Notes: a model not told the origin generated them from the letters alone. Shown: positions 45,562 to 57,267, counted from the first letter of the stretch. The stretch is DNA of 64,000 bases from Ornithodoros turicata (GCF_037126465.1 NW_026999323.1:62001-126000); one strand, 5' to 3'. A program made the numbers and translations.

Positions 45562-46010
45562 TTCATAGCCAGGAGTTTATGGTTTTCGTAAAACTGAAGC
45601 GCTGCGGAGTTATTCTCCTCTTGTATGGCGTGTAGGCGGATATTTTCTTTTCTTTTTTCAATTCTGAATACAAGGTGCTTGTACCACACAAACAACTTGT
45701 ACACGTGTACAATATATAAGTTCTTATCGGCCGATATGTTTGCACGTTTAAGTAACGAAGAGTAATCGTCAGACTCTGCAATTTCCCCATTCTTCATTTC
45801 AAAGATCATACGAAGCAGGAGAGGGGTTTCTAGGATTGTCTCGTTTGTCTCCTTCAAGTTCGTGAGCAGTCGCTGGAACAGCTCGGAAGCTCCATCGTTT
45901 TCATTGGTTGAATGAGCTGTTTCCTCATATTTTTCTAATGAACTCCGCCTGATTTTCGGCTGAAAAAGGAAGGAGTTCATATGACACCGTGTGCAGAGCA
46001 TCTTGTGCAT
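45501..46010 (-). CDS. Post-NACHT helical segment (middle reading frame)
   Basis: The useful part starts near 45930, where EFIRK of the upstream frame joins YEETAHSTNENDGASEL of this one after a one-base shift in an A5 run. It then reads LLRMIFEMKNGEI and LYIVHVYKLFVWYKHLVF, like the winged-helix/helical region after NACHT domains (TPLLLRM is a common NLR motif). It ends at a TAG just after a GAGATTTAG stretch where one G seems lost; the downstream frame resumes immediately. It has no start codon of its own. Confidence 0.65.
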   Translation of the reverse strand: MHKMLCTRCHMNSFLFQPKIRRSSLEKYEETAHSTNENDGASELFQRLLTNLKETNETILETPLLLRMIFEMKNGEIAESDDYSSLLKRANISADKNLYIVHVYKLFVWYKHLVFRIEKRKENIRLHAIQEENNSAALQFYENHKLLAMKCIFPQEALKYLLNKDELEI

Positions 46011-47946
46011 GGGTCTTAAATACAGTACGAGTAAACATATATATCTTGTGAGATTTCTTTTGAGATATAAACGATGTAAGCTCCAAGACGCACTTGCGGT
46101 ATTCCTTGTTCAGTTCATCGAAGGCATCCAAGATGAAGACAATCTCGAAAGGGCTTCCGACGTTCAAACTTTTTTCGAACAAAGCGAACTCTAGACCATC
46201 TTTGTGTACTTGACACAGATCCGCTAGATACTTGCACATATCCGCTTGACTCGCCAACGCTGTTTTAACAGATGCCATTCTCTGAGGAAGGTCGACGTAC
46301 ATCACCCACCGCTTCATATCTCGATTTTTTACTTCTGTGCACAAGCGCTTTGCCAGCATACTCTTTCCCATACCTGGTGCACCAGAGACTATGACAACGT
46401 TCTCGTCTACCTTCAACAACACGTCCTCGGTGTAACTCTCACTTGTCGTCATTGGAAGGTGACTGAGACGTCCATTTGATGTGGTCCACAAGAGCCTAGT
46501 ACAAGATTCGTCGAACTTTAGCAGGTGCACTATTTTGTTTTCGAAATGAACATTTTCCAGTAGAGCTTCGTAGTTACCTGACTGTCGTATGAGTACGACT
46601 TTCTCGAACTTCTCTAATTCCTCCTTGGCTTTTGGCTTACAACCGGGAGGTAGAAGTGTTGCGACCTGATTGTGTGTACAGCCCAGAAGAGCGAATGCCT
46701 CACTGTCGTCATCCAGATTGCATTCCTTCAAGTTAATTTCCACGGCTCTTCTACACGCTCGTTCCACATAATAGTTCTGAACACGTTCTTCTAGTTCTTG
46801 AAGAGGAGGTCCCAGGTCAATGTTCCCCGACTCGCATAGCTTTAGGAAAACCGCAGTGTCTACGCAACGTAAGAAGGCATCTATAGTCGTTGCGTCCGAA
46901 AGCTTAGAAAGGTCTTCGCCTTGAAGTTTTAGGCGGGAATTTTCGAAAACTCCTTTTTTGCAGATATATGTGACGTGCGCAAAGCTTGCTTCGTCGATCC
47001 TATGAACTTTGTGCCTCTCGCCAAAGAATGCATCTTCTTGCACTTGTTTCACCAAGTAGTCTTTACCACTGTCTTCCACGAGCAAGATGACTTTCGATCC
47101 AGTGACACAGGATACTTCACCGAAAAGTTTAATCATCTTTTGGACGTTTTCGTTTCGTTGGACCGTTACAAGCGCAAAAGCATATTTGTAGTCTAGTAAC
47201 ACATCCTTCAGTGCGGGGTCCAGCTGTTTTGCATCGAAAAACATATACGGCAGTCCCGTAGATTGCACAGCGTTGTGAACCATTATTTCGAGAAGCCTCA
47301 GTTCTGGGCCCGTAACTACGTGAAGCAACCCGTTTTCCCAGACACTGTTCTTCGGTTGGTTCTCGAAATTGACCTTCAGTTTGCCAATGTTGAAAGCTTT
47401 GTTGAGTCTCTCGTTTACCTTTTCTATCATTGTCGCATCTATCGACGGGATTCCATTTTGAATGTATTTCTCCATGTCCGGGATGATAGTATCCTCGAAA
47501 AACTTTCGTAGTTCTGGTACCTCCTTTTCGAGAACCCTATTTCCACGATCGCTGCCATATTGAGTTAGTATGTGTGGGATACGAACAATCGCTTCTTGTT
47601 CTTCATTTTTCATCAAAGCTAGTCGTATCAAGTGATCCACATCGTCTTTTCTTCGTTTTATGTCATCCAGAATGGCTCTGTATCTCCGTTTCATTTCGGT
47701 ATCTTCGCGGAAATATGGCTTGCCATAATTTTTATACACCAGATGAAGTGCCAAATGACAAGATTCGTGAATGAACGTGCCCCGGACTTCGGCTTTCGTT
47801 CCTCTGCCTCCGATAGAAATTCTTTGCTTTTCGTAATCAGCAAGTCCGAGGACGCCGCTGTCGCTGCACCCCGTGATCCCCTGAACGTTTTTACTGTTGT
47901 AGTCGAATAGTATATCCAGATGCGGTGCTGTGGCAACAACTTTCAA
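45925..47946 (-). CDS. HEXXH metallopeptidase-like region and NACHT ATPase (long open segment)
   Basis: 673 codons. Residues 43-64 read a strand ISIGG then RGTFIHESCHLALHLVY: a strand followed by the HEXXH helix, as in gluzincin-type zinc peptidases. His60, Glu61 and His64 would be the metal and catalytic residues; Glu81 or Glu84 could be the third ligand. Residues 200-480 are a mixed linker of unknown fold. Residues 516-529 are VVIVSGAPGMGKS (Walker A), 603-611 VFILDAFDE (Walker B with the NACHT acidic pair), 636-641 YMFTRT (sensor 1) and 658-670 LLPFSAENQAEFI, a post-NACHT motif. The frame ends one base after an A run; the protein continues in the next segment. The upstream limit of this open frame is not a real start. 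Confidence 0.85.
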   Translation of the reverse strand: MKVVATAPHLDILFDYNSKNVQGITGCSDSGVLGLADYEKQRISIGGRGTKAEVRGTFIHESCHLALHLVYKNYGKPYFREDTEMKRRYRAILDDIKRRKDDVDHLIRLALMKNEEQEAIVRIPHILTQYGSDRGNRVLEKEVPELRKFFEDTIIPDMEKYIQNGIPSIDATMIEKVNERLNKAFNIGKLKVNFENQPKNSVWENGLLHVVTGPELRLLEIMVHNAVQSTGLPYMFFDAKQLDPALKDVLLDYKYAFALVTVQRNENVQKMIKLFGEVSCVTGSKVILLVEDSGKDYLVKQVQEDAFFGERHKVHRIDEASFAHVTYICKKGVFENSRLKLQGEDLSKLSDATTIDAFLRCVDTAVFLKLCESGNIDLGPPLQELEERVQNYYVERACRRAVEINLKECNLDDDSEAFALLGCTHNQVATLLPPGCKPKAKEELEKFEKVVLIRQSGNYEALLENVHFENKIVHLLKFDESCTRLLWTTSNGRLSHLPMTTSESYTEDVLLKVDENVVIVSGAPGMGKSMLAKRLCTEVKNRDMKRWVMYVDLPQRMASVKTALASQADMCKYLADLCQVHKDGLEFALFEKSLNVGSPFEIVFILDAFDELNKEYRKCVLELTSFISQKKSHKIYMFTRTVFKTHAQDALHTVSYELLPFSAENQAEFIRKI

Positions 47947-48043
47947 TATTTCCTCGTTAATTGGTCGGTTGAAAGTTCCCTGAACATCTTCTCCAATCGC
48001 CCCTCGAGGTCATCACATCCGACGTGGCTCCTTGATTTGCTTT

Positions 48044-48400
48044 TCAAGTAATAGATGTAGGATTCTTTGCATTCTTTGGTGTAGTATCGTTGCCGTCGAA
48101 TTCAGCTCGATGAACGCCTGTCAGATATCGATAATACGATGCTTCTTTGTCGTTCTTGAGTCCACATCCACGCGAGACTAAGAGGCCATGTATACGGACG
48201 GCTTTCATTTTAACAGCTCTGTAACGAGCTGACATTTTTTTAACGGGATCCAGCCAAAGTTTCAAAGCAGGTGCAGCATCCAGGCACTTTAGAACACGAG
48301 CCTAGTCTTCCTCCGCAATGGCTTCGTGTATTTCCTTCCTGACGTCTTCCCACTCTGGCGACCTTTCCAATTCGAGATCAAATTCAGGTGTCGAAGCCAT
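48044..48400 (-). pseudogene. N-terminal segment of the NACHT-ankyrin protein
   Basis: From ATG 48400 the frame reads MASTPEFDLELERSPEWEDV, runs into TAG at 48302-48304, and continues in the same frame with ARVLKCLDAAPALKLWLDP and KAVRIHGLLVSRGCGLKND. Similar codon use and acidic-helical character on both sides of the TAG argue that it is one coding segment with a point change to stop. Near 48063 the sense frame moves by one base into SYIYYLKSKSRSHVGCDDLE, which carries on to about 47950. No named domain is recognised. Confidence 0.6.
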
Positions 48401-49339
48401 GTCCTTGGAGATGAAGCGAGAATTCCTGTAATTTTAACAAGGAATTTAGGAACCTAAGCAACACTAATTGGAATACAAGAACAGATCAAGTGCGGTAATG
48501 TATCTAGACTGCGACTCTCGTTTTTCCGTGTTTGCGCCGCGAAGCAACAATGGCTACAGGGACTCTTGTTTTTTGCTCTGGGATCACGTTGCATAATAAA
48601 AGCAGCAATGATCTGTATTACCCTGCTGTGTTTTATGTTGTTGTCTAGTGCCTTTGAGTTTTCAGTGTTTATCGATACCTTGGCTTGTCTCCTTATTTGA
48701 CTCTGGAGACTACGACGGTCATTTCACGGGAACAGGTTTGTTTCATCGGACACATAACAAAAGACAGTGGGATGGAAGTGTGCGGCTTCCTTATAGCCGT
48801 CGACCATATCATATCCTTGCAGGTAGACTGAGGTACACAAAGTGTGGACAAATGCACGTACACAAGACTAGATTCAAACAAAGAATGAAGCATTTCATAC
48901 ACTGAATCCAAGGAAGACACAGAAACAGAATAAAGAGAAAGAATACACTTGGACGTCTCGTCAATAAGGAATGTCATGTATGTAACGTGAATTTGTTAAT
49001 GAAAATACTGGAGCATTAGAACTGCACGATGAAGCCGATATGGACGATCAAACATTGAACAGCATTGTGAAGCAACAATAATATTGCGATAAAAGATCAT
49101 TACAAATGAATAATGAATTCAGAACAATGCTAGGACAGAATACGAGTGAAGCAACAGAAGTTTTCGAGTATGTCCGTTCCAGTTCGTAGTGTTTGTTCGT
49201 CTGCTTGTGTTACCTCACACTTGGATATGGTCCCAGACATGCAAGACAAACGGACAGAACAGGACTCAAACAGCAAATGAATTATTTTTGTCACAGGTAC
49301 GCTAGGTCGGAGTAAGGAGGTCATGCATACACAGTAAAT
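48401..49339. other. 5' flank of the NACHT-ankyrin gene, nothing else recognised
   Basis: Includes the acceptor-like site at 48426 (minus). An 85-codon frame at 48648-48905 has no recognised domain. Confidence 0.4.
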
Positions 49340-50530
49340 TTATTTACACCTCTATGAGTGTAAAATGAGTGTTAGGTAACTCACACCCTTATGGGTGTAA
49401 AGGCTGCACCCCAATGATGGGTGTAACAGGGGTGTCACATATTACACCCAAACGAAGGGTGTTTATTGGGTGTATTGACCCCAAAAACGAAAAAAAAAAG
49501 GCTTGCTCCCAAGACAGAAGGACGTGACGGTGGACGGTAGGGAACAGGGGAGTTAGTGTGCGTCCTGGGCTGACTTGCGAATAACTGACATTCGTCGGAA
49601 AAATCTTCGGAAAACCCAGACAGTGACAGGATTCGAACCCGTGTCACCGACGTGGAAAGCGATCATCTTCACCACTATACGACGGGATCTCTGAGAGCTT
49701 AGCTAGCTGTGCACTCCAAGAGCTTCGAAGAGCTTCGCTAGCCTAAGCAAGTCCTTCCGGTTTAAACCAAGTCGACACAGCAACAGCAACCTGTCTTCGA
49801 CATTTGCAAGTGCTGTTGAAGGCTGTTGCTGTCCAACTTCCCTCGTTTTTTCTTAGCTGTTCGTAATCTTCGGTTTTTCTACTTTTTCTTTTCGTATATT
49901 AAGTTCACAATCACTCGCAGTAGTTAGCTCTTTACTTACGTAGACACGTGTATTTTAATTCCCATGTCACCCGCACCAGTAAACCTTCCAGCCAGGGAGT
50001 CAAACCCCTGTCACCTATTTTCAGGTTTAGTCATGTTGAAAGCAGCGCCGACTGCCAAAAGGTCCACCCCTAACTATGAGTACAGTTGTCCTACAGTTGG
50101 CAATATGACTGTAAATCTATCTCTAGTAACTCCCATTAATTTTTTAATGTAATAAAAGTAGCAATTGTTTTTAATCCCTATACGGCTTCCCAAGTCTCTT
50201 TATTACCTGTGGTCTGTTACTTTTCGCGTCCATTTGCATGTACCAGGTTATCCATACACACACACAAGAAGATATAGGCACTATATATGTATGTTACAAA
50301 CATTATGACAATTAAAAAGAAAACACAGGAGCTTCGAGCATTATGCGGCATACACCCCTTTTGCACTGATATGAGTGTTCCAAAATTTAGCATAGTGTGT
50401 AACATAAGTGTGATCGGGGTGTATTGGTACATACCCCCCTTTGACACCAACACGGGTGCTTAGTGGAGTGTAGTAAAAGTGTAATTCGGGTGTGTCCCCA
50501 TAGTACACACTTTTCACTCATAAGAATTTA
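49340..50530. mobile_element. TIR element with GGGTGTA-rich ends
   Basis: The left end (tatgagtgtaaaatgagtg, then repeated GGGTGTAA) faces a right end rich in the same words, whose complement reads tatgagtgaaaagtgtgta. Limits are approximate. A SINE lies inside near the left end (49500-49692). No transposase recognised. Confidence 0.45.
49500..49692 (-). mobile_element. tRNA-derived SINE copy (minus), inside the GGGTGTA element
   Basis: Read on the minus strand: A-box-like gtatagtggtgaagatgatc, B box GGTTCGAATCCTGTCAC, then gggttttccgaagat and gtcagcccaggacgcacac, the body shared with 23346-23561 and 59628-59835. Confidence 0.75.
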
Positions 50531-52362
50531 TAATAAAAAAGGCATAAAAAATTTCTGTGTAGACCGCGTGGAATCGTGTGGGGTTGGGTAATGCATTCTA
50601 GAGTCGGGGCTAAATAAAAAGATTACGTACCGTACAGCAGAGCAAGGAAACCCTACGAGATGGCGCATATGCAGGCAAGCTGGTGGTAGAAGTCCATTAC
50701 GTAAAAGCCTGAGCCTGGCACACAGACTGTGTGCTCCTGTGTTGATGTCGTCCCTCTGTGTGCTTCTACCTACTCAGGCTTAACGTCCTGGGCAGCTCAG
50801 GTAGCGGAGTACGAGCAAGGTATCTGGAACGAGAGAAACAGAAGAATGTCTTACAAAACACCGTATAGACTGCACTTAAGTCCAAGACATGATTTTCTTT
50901 CCAAAGCAGGGAAATGACCCTGAGGATTGTTGCTACCTTGCGTGATGAATTAAGAAAGGGAATTCACTTCTCGTTTGAAAGGACGCTCGTATCCAGAAAC
51001 TCAGCTGTGAAAGCGGACCACTGTACTCGATATCGGTCGACAACCCACATGGACATTTTTCTTTCTTTTTTTATCGTACGAAAGAGCTTGGACATTAAAT
51101 GAAGGGACTTTAAAGCCCTTTAAAGACATCATGCCACCGGAGACTCCGCTGCTTCGGCGTCCTCTTACTTCCTACACAGGTCATACCACACAACAATCAC
51201 ACCAGGACAACTAAAATATGATAATACCAAGACTGCTAATTTCGGGACAACTTATACCAGGACCCCATGCCGTGCTAGCACGATTTATCGCTTGGCATGA
51301 GTTGTCAAGGTACAGGTTATGCTAGTCTTGGTCGAGTTTGATACGAGTTGTCTCGTATGAGTTATCCGGCAGGATCTGCCTACGCCCCAAAACAATGCGA
51401 TGCACCTGCACGGTTGCGGCATTCTTTTCTGAATGCCGCGACTTCATTGGTTCTTAGCCAGTGAGGTTTGGTCGTTTACCAAGAGATGGAATTCCGGCAT
51501 GCCATCAACGTACGGCGTCTGCATTTCCCATGGATTCCCATCGAATGAGAGTCAAGCTGCGCCACTCTATCGCGTGGGGTATTTTCGGATACCGCAGTCT
51601 GTCGTCACGAGAACGACATAAGAGTACAGTTTGGCATCGACTGGGACCGAAGAGACCATGCCTTTAAGTGGGCTCTGTTGTAGGAGGGTTGGAAGAAGTT
51701 CACAAGGGTGCGGCCGTCCGGGTGGCCACTCTGCGGTCGCTCTGCAGGGGCTCGCCCCCATTGTCACGCAGGGCTTCCGAGCAGGTATCCTAGTATACTA
51801 TCGTAGTATTTTTTTTTTTACGGGACTTCCCCATTAACATATGTGAATTTTGTTAAATCGCGTCTCTAATAAACACGTACCCCGTTTCTTCCGTTTAACA
51901 GGCATTGGTATACTGTCACAACTTCTATGGAGACGGACCCGCTTTAAAACCCGGAGGTGTGCATTTACGTTAGTCTCTCGGATGAAGGGCTATACTTTTC
52001 CAAACCAACCGAGTGCGTGAGTGGAAATATATTTGAAGCCTTTCCGCACTGCTTGTAGCGTGAAGAAATCTGCACCATCCGCCGCACCCCCGAAACAGGT
52101 CAGAACAATTTGTAGGCGGTAATGGCGTATCCTGCACTACTTTTGTACGCCGGCCTTGCAATGTTGTAGGGAAGAGAACGTTTAAAGTGCACAAAGTTAA
52201 ACAGCTCCTTCGACTCCTCTCGTAGCACCCTCCTCCTTCACTTTCCTCCTCGCGCTCTCCGCACTTTCACCGTACGTTTCCTCTCTGCTTTCCTTCTCAC
52301 TCCTCCATACTTTCATTCTTTGCTTCCCTCCTCGTTCGCTCTGTTCGTTAAGGGTGGCTTAA
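50531..52362. other. Intergenic; CT-rich tract at 52205-52345
   Basis: About 1.8 kb without a supported gene. A long pyrimidine-rich tract (52205-52345) abuts the next TIR element. At 51090-51126 gggactttaaagccctttaaag is a small inverted repeat. Confidence 0.4.
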
Positions 52363-53133
52363 AGGTACTATAAAGCAGAAGACAAGCATGATATGCCGGT
52401 CATGTGATTAGAGACTTTGTTGCTCCTAAATACCTTGTGCGGAACCATACGACCGACAACGCGCTATAAATATTTTAATTTGCCATGAATATGCGGCGTA
52501 GTGGAGCGGTGCGACGCCTGGTGTCAAACAACCACCTGTACAGCGGGGCAACACTGAAAATTGGTATTACACACTATTACATCGGAACTTCGTTATTTTA
52601 GTAACCATAATATAGTTTCCCTGTTTACCTATGCATTCTGAAACCCCTGTTAACAGTGTTTTTGCGAAGTAAACCCAGCGCCGGCCGCTGTTCGATGGAG
52701 GCTCTCCCTACTTCTCTGCTGCGCCTGCGCGCTCCTTCTGTTCGCGGCCTCTTTCGAACGAACAAACTCTCTCTGTGAACCTCTGTGAACAAACAAGTCT
52801 TCTTGAACGTCTGACACATTTTTTTCAACGGCATTTCAGTTCGCTTATCCGCTTATCCTCGGATGTGGATAGTTGTGTGGATTGCAAGGGCGGATTTTGT
52901 GGTGGATTGTTATGTCGGGCCCAAACGCATGCAATGTGGTTGCCGCCGTATGTGGCAGGAGTACGGATTCATTTCGAATACCTAGTACAGTGTTGCCCGT
53001 AATCTTTAATTGTAATTTTCTAATTAATTGCACCGTCGATTGGAATGAAACTTGCGCAGTTTTCGTCCTGGTGGCTTGGACTATCGAATAGCCACACTAA
53101 ATGACATTTGATCGGTGCTGCTTTACAGTACCT
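52363..53133. mobile_element. TTAA-flanked (piggyBac-like) MITE
   Basis: Left AGGTACTATAAAGCAG and right, reverse complemented, AGGTACTGTAAAGCAG, each bordered by TTAA (52359-52362 and 53134-53137), the piggyBac-type target. 771 bp with no transposase. Its right TTAA is also the left border of the next element. Confidence 0.75.
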
Positions 53134-53137
53134 TTAA

Positions 53138-54298
53138 GGCGGTGTCACACTGGGCCGACAACCCGACAGAACCTGTCGACTGACATCCAAAGGCGGCGTG
53201 TCCGCGAACCAGTCACACCGCACATACAAAAGACGTCGACACAGACATCCGTATGTCAGCCGTCGCCGAATGCCGCTATCGACGGACCCTCCTGACAAAC
53301 AAGCTTGGCACACTGAATGACAGCGACAACCGACAAGTCCCTTCTTTCAACATGGCGTCCCGAATAAGCCTTTTGGGAAAAGTACGGCGAATTCTCGTGT
53401 TTACACTTGGTAGTCATTATCACGAACATACGAGACCAACACAGACGCAGGTGTATCTCATTCCTTGACGCTATGTCTCCCCTGTTTCAGTTCGCCTTGG
53501 AAGGCTTTGCAATGCGCTTTCCGTGGCGTATTCGGCCCTTGCGATTGCGTCAGGTGAAGTGGGATTGTGTGCGCTGACATGTGTGTTGTTTACGTTCATG
53601 GATCCCTATTCCGTTTTGGGATTCGTAAACGGTGCTCCGAGTGGTGACCTCATAGTCTTCTATGTACGCTTCGATACCCCACCCGACGGGGGACTCCTAG
53701 GTTAAACTTCTGAACAATCGGACTCCACAACCACAAGTTCAATTTCTCCCGTCTTACTGTTCTCCTCAACCAGCCAGCTTGTCCTCCAAGCTGAGTTTGT
53801 TACAATACTTCATGTTCCAGCATAACTAGTGAGTGTTTGTAATAAATTATGCACCGATACGAGTGTGTGACTGGATTACTCAGTGATCGGGTGACCTGCA
53901 TGTCCCGTGCTTAGGCTAACGGAAGCTTTTAAATAGTTGCTGTTGTTAAGTAAATGCAAATACTTCTACCATTTAATACCATTCGTGAATAGGCCAAGCC
54001 ACAATCTATGCCTGAAAAAAAAGGAAAAAAAAACTTTTCGTGCAGTATGTGTCTGTTGTCGGCGGTATACTTGAGCAACGATCAAACCATTGACGACGCA
54101 TCGTCAGACATTGTCTGTCTTCCGATTTTGTCATCCAAAATGTATCATACAGAAGCGACATTTTGTTGATTGCGTCTGTCGCTGTCGGTCGGCGCAGTGT
54201 CCACAGTTGTGTTTTGCAATACAAAGTACGGTGACAACGTCTGTCTTCGTCGGCGCCATGTCAGTGTCGGTGTCGAGTCGGTCCAGTGTGACAGCGCC
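53138..54298. mobile_element. TIR element with GGCGGTGTCACACTGG ends and TTTAA flanks (Harbinger- or piggyBac-like)
   Basis: Left GGCGGTGTCACACTGGGCCGA and right, reverse complemented, GGCGCTGTCACACTGGACCGA. Flanks are TTTAA on both sides (53133-53137 and 54299-54303). The flanks fit either a TAA (Harbinger) or TTAA (piggyBac) duplication. No transposase is recognised in 1,161 bp; the inner sub-terminal parts have short inverted GTCGGTGTCG / CGACAACCGAC words. Confidence 0.7.
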
Positions 54299-54303
54299 TT
54301 TAA

Positions 54304-57267
54304 AGTGAGACGGAGCGGAGCGTAACGACACGAACGACGGCACTCGGTGAAACGCGATACGTCAGCAGCCGTCGGGGGAGCAGAGCATTTGCTCTACATC
54401 TGGCGGCCCCACCGAGCTGTGCACGGCGTGAGCTCTGTGGGCTCGCGTTTCTCATGCAGGAAGGAAACACAAGGAGCGACTCTCCGCGCCAGGCTAGCGT
54501 AGCCACCCTCTAGCGGTCGCTCGAGTCAACATCGCCCATGGCTTCCTGTCCACCACGTGATTCCCCTCTAAAGTTTCGGTTTTGCCAGGTCCCCAAGGTC
54601 GCCATTTTCCCATGTATTTGTTTCTATCCCGATGCGTGCAATGCGGAGGCCGCCCTTAGATACCCCATTGTTACCAGACGTTGGGCTTGCGTGGATTGTA
54701 GCGCGCTAAAGATCCAGTTCAGCACAATCCAAGCCAGGCCAAGTCACCGGAAGGAGAAATGACGACTGCAGCGCCTGCGGTGCCTGTACGACAGGTACGC
54801 TATGTGATGCACGCTAGCCGTGCACTAGATCCTTTCCGATCGCTCGAACACGTTTAAAAAACGGGACCAAAAGTGAAACACGACAGAGAAAGTTGTTATA
54901 CGCGTCTTATTTGGACATATAAAGGGACTAGATTCATTCGCAGAAACAACAAAAAACATTTTGCCGCTAAACTTAGCGGGCTGAAGTGATCCGGAACGGC
55001 AACAGCGGGGGTATCTAGTGGCGGCCCTTCTTCGTTGCACGCTTTTCCGAGGTGAGTTTGGGACCTGGGTTTGCGATGCTTTGTTTCTCGTGCTGCTCTC
55101 CGTATGATTTTGCTTTTGTGAAAGTAATTTATTGTGAAAACGTGAGCACCATCGTAGAAACGACCTATGGTAATGTGTTACGGCTACGTGTTGTTCGTAA
55201 GTACATGGTCAGTTGTTTTACTTTTACTCGGCCTTGTGTGTTGGAGTCATCTTGAATTCATTTGGGACCTCAAGCTGTGCCGCAGATTCATTTCATATCT
55301 TCTGTTGTTGTACAAATCTGATTAATGGAACGGCATTCTTTTGCCACCTAATCAAGGGACGTACATTCGTTGAAGTAACCGTTGCAACACGTGATGTTTC
55401 CAGTCCCACGGAATCCTTTTGCGTTCTGCACACTGTGACTGGTCTTCTAATAGAATAGTAAACATTCGAACACACAGAAATAAAGCGCAGGCACGCGTTC
55501 AACTTAATACTGCCATATAAGCTGTGACACAACTACAGCTCGCGTCGTCTGCTCTGCTGGCGCCATGCTGGCTGGAGGGTCACGTGAGCGGTCAAGTGGT
55601 AGACAGGAGTATCCCAGAATACAATGCGAAGCCGGATACGCTCGTCCCGTCGGAAGGGCCGCTCCTTGTGTTTCATTCCTCCATGGCATTTTCCATTATG
55701 GCGTCGCCCATTCTCATTGTCCTGGACTCTCTGTTAATTTGTTTTGCCCACACCGGCCTTGTGACGTCACCCGCGGAAACTGGTCTAGAGAATACACTAC
55801 CGATGGTCTATAGACGCGCGACTTTCTTCTTCAACTGAATGTGCACATTGGGGGGTCCCAACCCTATTACAGCAGTACAAGCAAACACAATGGGAAAACG
55901 GATTGTTTTCCGTCGGAATTCCAGCACGCGTGTACAGTTGCCAGGTATGACCGCTTTCCCTAAGTTACGAAGTGAGAAAACCTTTGATGGCTTTTTCGTT
56001 AGATTATGACCCCGGTAGGATTAAGATGAGGAAGAGTGGCGTAGCCGATAGGTTCCTGTAGGCACGGAGTTATGGCTGCGACGGCGAAGACTACGTCTGA
56101 CTCTAAACCAGCTTCTAAAACGCCGGTGCTTCTCAACGCTGGTGCGGGCGCCTAAGAGCTGCGTTCCAAAATGACACACATTTAGCCACCACGAGTATGT
56201 GACATCATGGCATTCTTCCTGACCCACATGAAAATGAAGGAACCGAATTCGACCCGCACATTTAGATATGGGGAAAACAGTCACGTAAATGTGCAAAGAC
56301 TGAATGCCTACGCGAATATTGTAGAAGTGCTTTTTTTATTTTTCGCGTTTTTCGCGCATTTCTCCACAATCGCGAATTTAAGTTCCCGCGGATAACTTTG
56401 GCCATATTAGGGCAAAAATCGTGCGGCGTTCTACGCTGTACCGTGACTACCTCGACCCTTTCTACTCCATGCAGCATAGAAAGTTGAAGGCAAGCCGCAG
56501 AAGAATGGTTTCTCCCATCATGCGAGATGCAAAGGAACGAAAATTGGTCACGCTTTTGTTACCCCTACAAACACCATTGCACTGTACACGTATATCCCAC
56601 CATATGAGGCTTCGTGCAAAGCGTCCGCCGCGCCACGGAAAATACCACGAAGCCGCAACATGCCGTTCCCCGCCTTCTCAAAGCCAACTTGTATGATAAT
56701 ACGACATCTCAACCAACTGTTTCAGTGGCCTGAGTGATAATGAATAAGAAATGGCTGACATGCAGGTACTATGGCCTCCTGCAGGGGTCCTAAAGGCCAT
56801 TGTACAGGAACTTTTCTCTCCCATTACCCATGTGAGGAGATAAAGGGATGACCTAAAAAGCCGCCATCCCCGAGAACAACGATGTCTCAGTAAATGTCAC
56901 GACAAAAGTTTACGGAACAAACGAGCACTGTACTTTCACCTCGGCACGACACCCTCGCGGCAAGGCGAAGCTGGCAAAGTCAGGCCAGTTTCACTGCCTC
57001 AGAGGGGTGACGACTGCGCCATAGCGACACACTGCGGTAGTTTCGGATATTGGGTGCCCGCAAGGTGAAGTTTGATGTTTAACTGTGCTCACATAGCACG
57101 TGACTCAAAGATTGCTAGGACAGGGAGCTAGGCGGTAATCACCGTAGATAACAAGGATGAATCGTGGTGGCAGCATTTTTCATTACAGTGAATTGCTTTT
57201 ATTGGAAAGCCCTGACAGACAAGAGAAAGAAAGATATCTTGTAAACAGTTTATTTATTATGGAACTT
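54304..57267. other. Intergenic, nothing recognised
   Basis: About 3 kb. Frames up to 104 codons show no domain. A TGACGTCA palindrome near 55761 and a good donor (gaggtgagtttg, 55049-55060) are isolated signals that I could not link to an exon. Confidence 0.4.

Larger units (their letters stand above)
42700..48400 (-). pseudogene. HEXXH-NACHT-ankyrin (STAND/NLR-like) gene, frame interrupted
   Basis: One apparently intronless locus of about 1,900 codons, read from ATG 48398-48400 to the stop at 42700-42702. Order: N-terminal helical region, HEXXH metallopeptidase-like segment (47755-47769), linker, NACHT ATPase (Walker A 46360-46383, Walker B 46114-46140), NLR-type helical motif (EFVHKTFAEFFAADYL), then ankyrin repeats in two modules. 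By family this is an intracellular STAND switch: nucleotide binding drives assembly after the repeats sense a partner. Breaks: in-frame TAG 48302-48304 and frame changes near 48061-48066, 47948-47953, 45930-45934 and 45505-45509, each a single base in a run of G or A. A splice-acceptor-like tacag ends at 48426, suggesting a 5' UTR intron. Either a recent pseudogene or a real gene with consensus errors; I cannot decide. Confidence 0.8.

Noticed and set aside
48648..48905. 85-codon frame as an upstream exon or separate gene
   Set aside because: No domain, no signal peptide, and an equally open minus strand.
54304..55900. Promoter or first exon of a host gene (CpG-rich, TGACGTCA, good donor at 55052)
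   Set aside because: No coding exon could be joined to these signals.
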